Shown here: positions 5,679-7,888 of the stretch, in pieces | How positions within the stretch are numbered: the first letter of the stretch is position 1 | How the letters are laid out: every line of letters begins with the position of its first letter | NCBI GenBank assembly: GCA_019057355.1 | Contig: DXJM01000447.1 | Location: forward strand, 1-7,888 | Length of the DNA stretch: 7,888 nucleotides | Reading direction: 5' to 3' | DNA from: Promethearchaeota archaeon | GTDB taxonomy: Archaea; Asgardarchaeota; Lokiarchaeia; Sigyniarchaeales; SOKP01 | Program-made: the position numbers and the translations under genes | The notes under the pieces: model-generated | Told to the model about the DNA's origin: nothing | The model's database searches: none | The model's input: only the letters and a program-made list of their open reading frames with translations

Positions 5679-6176
5679 ATGAGTGAAAAAGGAAAAGTAG
5701 TGATTAAAGCCTTAGTCACTGGAGGGTCAGCAAGCGGAGGTCCGCCCATAGGACCTGCTGTAGGACCAACAGGTATAAATATCAAGGATGTTGTTGATGC
5801 AATCAATGAGAAAACCATGATATTCAAGGGATTAACGGTACCCATACGTATTGCGTGCGATCCAGGGACAAAGGGATTTGAAATATTCATAGACACTCCA
5901 AGTACAGCAAGCTTATTATTAAAAGAATTAGGAGCAGAAATGGGTTCAAAAAGTCCAGGAGAAGAAATAGTTGGCAATTTAACTATGGACCAAATCATGA
6001 ACATAGCACGAGCTAAACGAGACAAGTTTTTAGAAAAGACGTTTAAATCATGTGTTAAAACAATATTAGGCACGGCATTATCCATTGGAGCTACGGTTCA
6101 AGGGAAAAATCCAAAAGATATTCAAAAAGCAATTGATAACGGAGAATATGACAGTATAATCAAGGAGGAACTATGA
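5679..6176 (+). CDS. rpl11: 50S ribosomal protein L11 (uL11), archaeal type
   Basis: L11 binds the GTPase-associated region of 23S rRNA and forms the base of the L10/L12 stalk where translation factors dock. The 165-residue length is typical of archaeal uL11. The N-terminal domain has GGSASGGPPIGPAVGPTG (15-32), the flexible proline-rich segment of the family, then INEKT (42-46). The C-terminal rRNA-binding domain contains SPGEEIVGNLTMDQIMNIA and GTALSIGATVQGKNPKDIQKAID. The usual K in GGKAT is Ser17 here. The ATG at 5679 coincides with the transcription start predicted from the TATA box. It is the first gene of the operon, and its last codons carry the ribosome-binding site of the L1 gene that begins 3 bp after its stop. 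Confidence 0.96.
   Translation: MSEKGKVVIKALVTGGSASGGPPIGPAVGPTGINIKDVVDAINEKTMIFKGLTVPIRIACDPGTKGFEIFIDTPSTASLLLKELGAEMGSKSPGEEIVGNLTMDQIMNIARAKRDKFLEKTFKSCVKTILGTALSIGATVQGKNPKDIQKAIDNGEYDSIIKEEL
6162..6168 (+). promoter_or_regulatory. Shine-Dalgarno sequence of L1
   Basis: AAGGAGG lies inside the end of the L11 gene. Two ATGs follow: 6173, overlapping the L11 stop as ATGA but giving only a 7-codon frame, and 6180, giving the L1 N-terminus. The 11-nt spacing to 6180 is somewhat long, but L1 similarity supports 6180. Confidence 0.6.
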
Positions 6177-6179
6177 TCA

Positions 6180-6894
6180 ATGAAGGTAGAAGATAGAGAA
6201 TTGAAGAAAGGTTTAAATGATGCGATCGATAAATCAGTTTTAAAAAAGGAAAAAAAAAAAAGACAAGATCCGTAAATTTGATGAATCCGTTGATTTCATC
6301 ATAAACCTAAAGGATGTTAATTTAAATGATCCTAAACAGCGCATTGACAAGGAATTAATCCTGCCGAATGATGTAACGACCCAAAAGATACCTAATATGT
6401 GCGTGATTGCAACAGATGAAATCTTATTTGAAGCAAAGAAGATGGGGATTGATACACTTGATTCAGAGGGATTGATCAAGTTAAATGGTGAAGAAAAGAA
6501 ATACAAGAAGAAATTTGTAAAAAAATATGACTATTTCATTGTAGAAGACAAGATGATGAGGGATATTGCCCGTTACATGGCACGTTTTCTTGGACCAGTG
6601 GGAAAAATGCCAAAACCCTTTCCATCAGGATATGGAATTATTTCTTCCGTTGATGACCTTGGAATAGCTATAGATAGGTATAAAAAAATCATACGAGTAT
6701 CGGTGAAAAAGCAACCAGTAATCCAGACAATAATTGGAAAGAAATCCATGGAAAAAGATAAACTTTTTGCGAACATGAAAGCAATAATCGATTTCATTGC
6801 AGATCTAATGCCTCATAGATACAATAACTTTAAATCGATCTATGTAAAAACGACAATGGGTCAAGCTATAAAAATAGGAGGGGAAGCGAAATGA
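6180..6894 (+). CDS. rpl1: 50S ribosomal protein L1 (uL1), frame broken at an A12 run
   Basis: L1 forms the mobile stalk at the tRNA exit site, and in methanogens it also represses its own operon by binding the mRNA. The N-terminus (MKVEDRELKKGLNDAIDKSV, from ATG 6180) and the rest (DKIRKFDESVDFIINLKDVN onward, from 6262) are both clearly L1 but lie in different frames. They meet at 12 consecutive A (6250-6261). Read literally, translation stops at TAA 6273-6275 after 31 residues. With 11 A the frame would be continuous and give 237 residues, close to archaeal L1. The 3' frame has no ATG, GTG or TTG before 6397, and a start there would lose the N-terminal part of domain I. The archaeal signature LGPVGKMPKPFP and the end KSIYVKTTMGQAIKIGG are intact. 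A sequencing error in the homopolymer, transcriptional slippage or programmed frameshifting could each explain it. The stop overlaps the L10 start by 4 bp. Confidence 0.9.
6876..6883 (+). promoter_or_regulatory. Shine-Dalgarno sequence of L10
   Basis: AGGAGGGG ends 7 nt before the L10 ATG at 6891, an optimal distance. The start overlaps the L1 stop as ATGA, so reinitiation by ribosomes finishing L1 is likely. Confidence 0.75.
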
Positions 6895-7856
6895 TAAAGA
6901 AAAAAGAGATCCCTCAATGGAAACTTGATGAAGTGGATTACTTGGTTGATTTGTTTAGAGAGTATAAGACTGTTGCTGTTATAAATGTTGCTGGAATCAA
7001 TGATAAACAAATTCAAGACGTTCGAAAAAAATTGAGAGGTAATGCCGTACTAAGAATGTCTAAAAAATCCTTGCAGAGCTTAGCAATTGATAAATATAAA
7101 AATGAATCAAAAAAATCAAATTTAGATGAGTTAAAAGAGAATATTCCTGCTCAATCAAGTTTTATCTTTTCTAACTTGAATGTTTATGAATTGAAAAAGA
7201 TCTTCAATGATAATAGATGGATGGTTCCAGCAAAACCCGGCGAGATCACCCCGATAGATATCTGGGTTCCAGCAGGAGATACGGGATTGCCTACTGGTCA
7301 AGTAATTTCCGAATTAAACATGACCTTACGCTTACCTACACGCATTCAAAATGAAACAATTTGGGTGAGGGAAGACACATGCACTCATAAAGCAGGTGAT
7401 TTAGTGACTGTAAAACAAGCAGGGGTTCTGAAAAAATTAGGAGTAAATCCATTAGAATCCTTGATCACGATTCATTTTGCATGGAGTGAAGGAGAATTAA
7501 TTCCCAAAGAAATAATATACATCGATCTAGAAGAGCTCTATGAAGAAATCATTTTTGCTCGATCAACCGCTATAAAAATAGCCTTAGAACTGGGTGTTAT
7601 TGATAAAGATACATTAGGGCCCTTGATTCAAAAAGCAAAAAAAGAAGCATTAGCACTTTTATTAGAAATGCCTTTCATAGATATGAGCATGTTGGAGAAT
7701 TATTTCCAAAAAGCCGAAATAAATGCAAATGCTATTAACGCAAGTCTATTTGGAATTAAAGCACCTGAAAAAGCTGAGAAAGTAGATTCTAAAAAGAAAG
7801 AACCTGAAAAAGAAGAAGATGATGATGAATCCGTTGGAATTGGAGGATTATTCTAA
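6891..7856 (+). CDS. rplP0: 50S ribosomal protein L10 (uL10/P0), archaeal type
   Basis: L10 anchors several L12 dimers on the large subunit and so recruits translational GTPases. The 321-residue length matches archaeal P0-like L10, much longer than bacterial L10. Residues 1-105 form the rRNA-binding domain (KTVAVINVAGINDKQIQDVRKKLRG). Residues 112-186 form the archaeal/eukaryotic insertion domain (VPAKPGEITPIDIWVPAGDTG, then KKLGVNPLES). Helices in about 210-285 are the L12-binding spine. A Lys/Glu linker leads to the acidic tail DDDDESVGIGGLF, close to the GLGALFG ending typical of archaea, which contacts elongation factors. It follows L1 with a 4-bp overlap and a strong Shine-Dalgarno sequence. 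L12 is the expected next gene, but only 32 bp remain in the window. Confidence 0.96.
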   Translation: MIKKKEIPQWKLDEVDYLVDLFREYKTVAVINVAGINDKQIQDVRKKLRGNAVLRMSKKSLQSLAIDKYKNESKKSNLDELKENIPAQSSFIFSNLNVYELKKIFNDNRWMVPAKPGEITPIDIWVPAGDTGLPTGQVISELNMTLRLPTRIQNETIWVREDTCTHKAGDLVTVKQAGVLKKLGVNPLESLITIHFAWSEGELIPKEIIYIDLEELYEEIIFARSTAIKIALELGVIDKDTLGPLIQKAKKEALALLLEMPFIDMSMLENYFQKAEINANAINASLFGIKAPEKAEKVDSKKKEPEKEEDDDESVGIGGLF

Positions 7857-7869
7857 CAACTAAATAACA

Positions 7870-7877
7870 TTTTTTTT
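7870..7877 (+). terminator. T8 tract after L10
   Basis: Eight T lie 14 nt after the L10 stop and could end or weaken transcription after L10. An ATG follows at 7878, but only three codons are visible (ATG ATA GAT), too few to say whether it begins L12. The tract may equally be part of an L10-L12 spacer. Confidence 0.3.
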
Positions 7878-7888
7878 ATGATAGATAA

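Noticed and set aside
5630..6085. Long minus-strand ORF antisense to L11
   Set aside because: It is the mirror of the conserved L11 frame and has no support of its own.
6173..6196. ATG 6173 overlapping the L11 stop as the L1 start
   Set aside because: Its frame ends after seven codons at TAG; the frame from 6180 gives the L1-like N-terminus.
6397..6894. L1 beginning at ATG 6397 as a complete 165-residue protein
   Set aside because: The 45 codons upstream in the same frame (6262-6396) encode conserved L1 sequence and a matching N-terminus lies in the other frame, so this would be a truncated L1 and not a real start.

Overview
The window looks like chromosomal sequence from an AT-rich archaeon. 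The evidence is the L11-L1-L10 ribosomal cluster with archaeal-type proteins (L10/P0 with an insertion domain and an acidic tail ending in GGLF; L1 with the LGPVGKMPKP signature), a Thi4 with histidine at the sulfur-donor position, TATA boxes about 25 bp upstream of start codons, and T-rich ends instead of bacterial -35/-10 promoters. The base composition, the orphan 7-TM protein and the prenyltransferase-like toroid protein would fit an Asgard (Lokiarchaeia-like) genome, but that placement is inference from general resemblance, not from a search.

Layout. 40-777 (minus): an orphan seven-helix membrane protein. 982-2956 (minus): nucleoside diphosphate kinase, a 125-bp gap, then adenylate kinase overlapping type I 3-dehydroquinate dehydratase by 4 bp (GTGA). 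3136-3471 (plus): a small unrecognised helical protein, ending 5 bp from the convergent thi4 gene. 3477-4256 (minus): thiazole synthase Thi4. 4421-5419 (plus): a prenyltransferase/terpenoid-cyclase-fold protein broken by one in-frame TAG. 5420-5678: a 259-bp gap with a terminator-like stretch, three consecutive inverted repeats and a TATA box. 5679-7856 (plus): L11-L1-L10 operon; L12 would be expected just beyond the window but is not seen.

How the genes fit together. Ndk and Adk both balance nucleotide pools. AroD feeds the shikimate pathway and is translationally coupled to Adk. Thi4 makes the thiazole half of thiamine. L11, L1 and L10 build the mobile stalks of the large ribosomal subunit. 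Genes that begin transcripts (ndk, the cyclase-like gene, L11, perhaps thi4) have a TATA box placed for leaderless transcription, while genes inside the ribosomal operon (L1, L10) have strong Shine-Dalgarno sequences.

Two observations stand out. The essential L1 gene is out of frame at a run of 12 A residues, so a full protein needs a sequencing correction, transcriptional slippage or frameshifting. The cyclase-like gene carries TAG exactly where the conserved tryptophan of a QxxDGSW motif is expected (TGG to TAG), with the frame otherwise open for a further 271 codons. I found no mobile element, CRISPR array, tRNA, rRNA or recognisable defence system.
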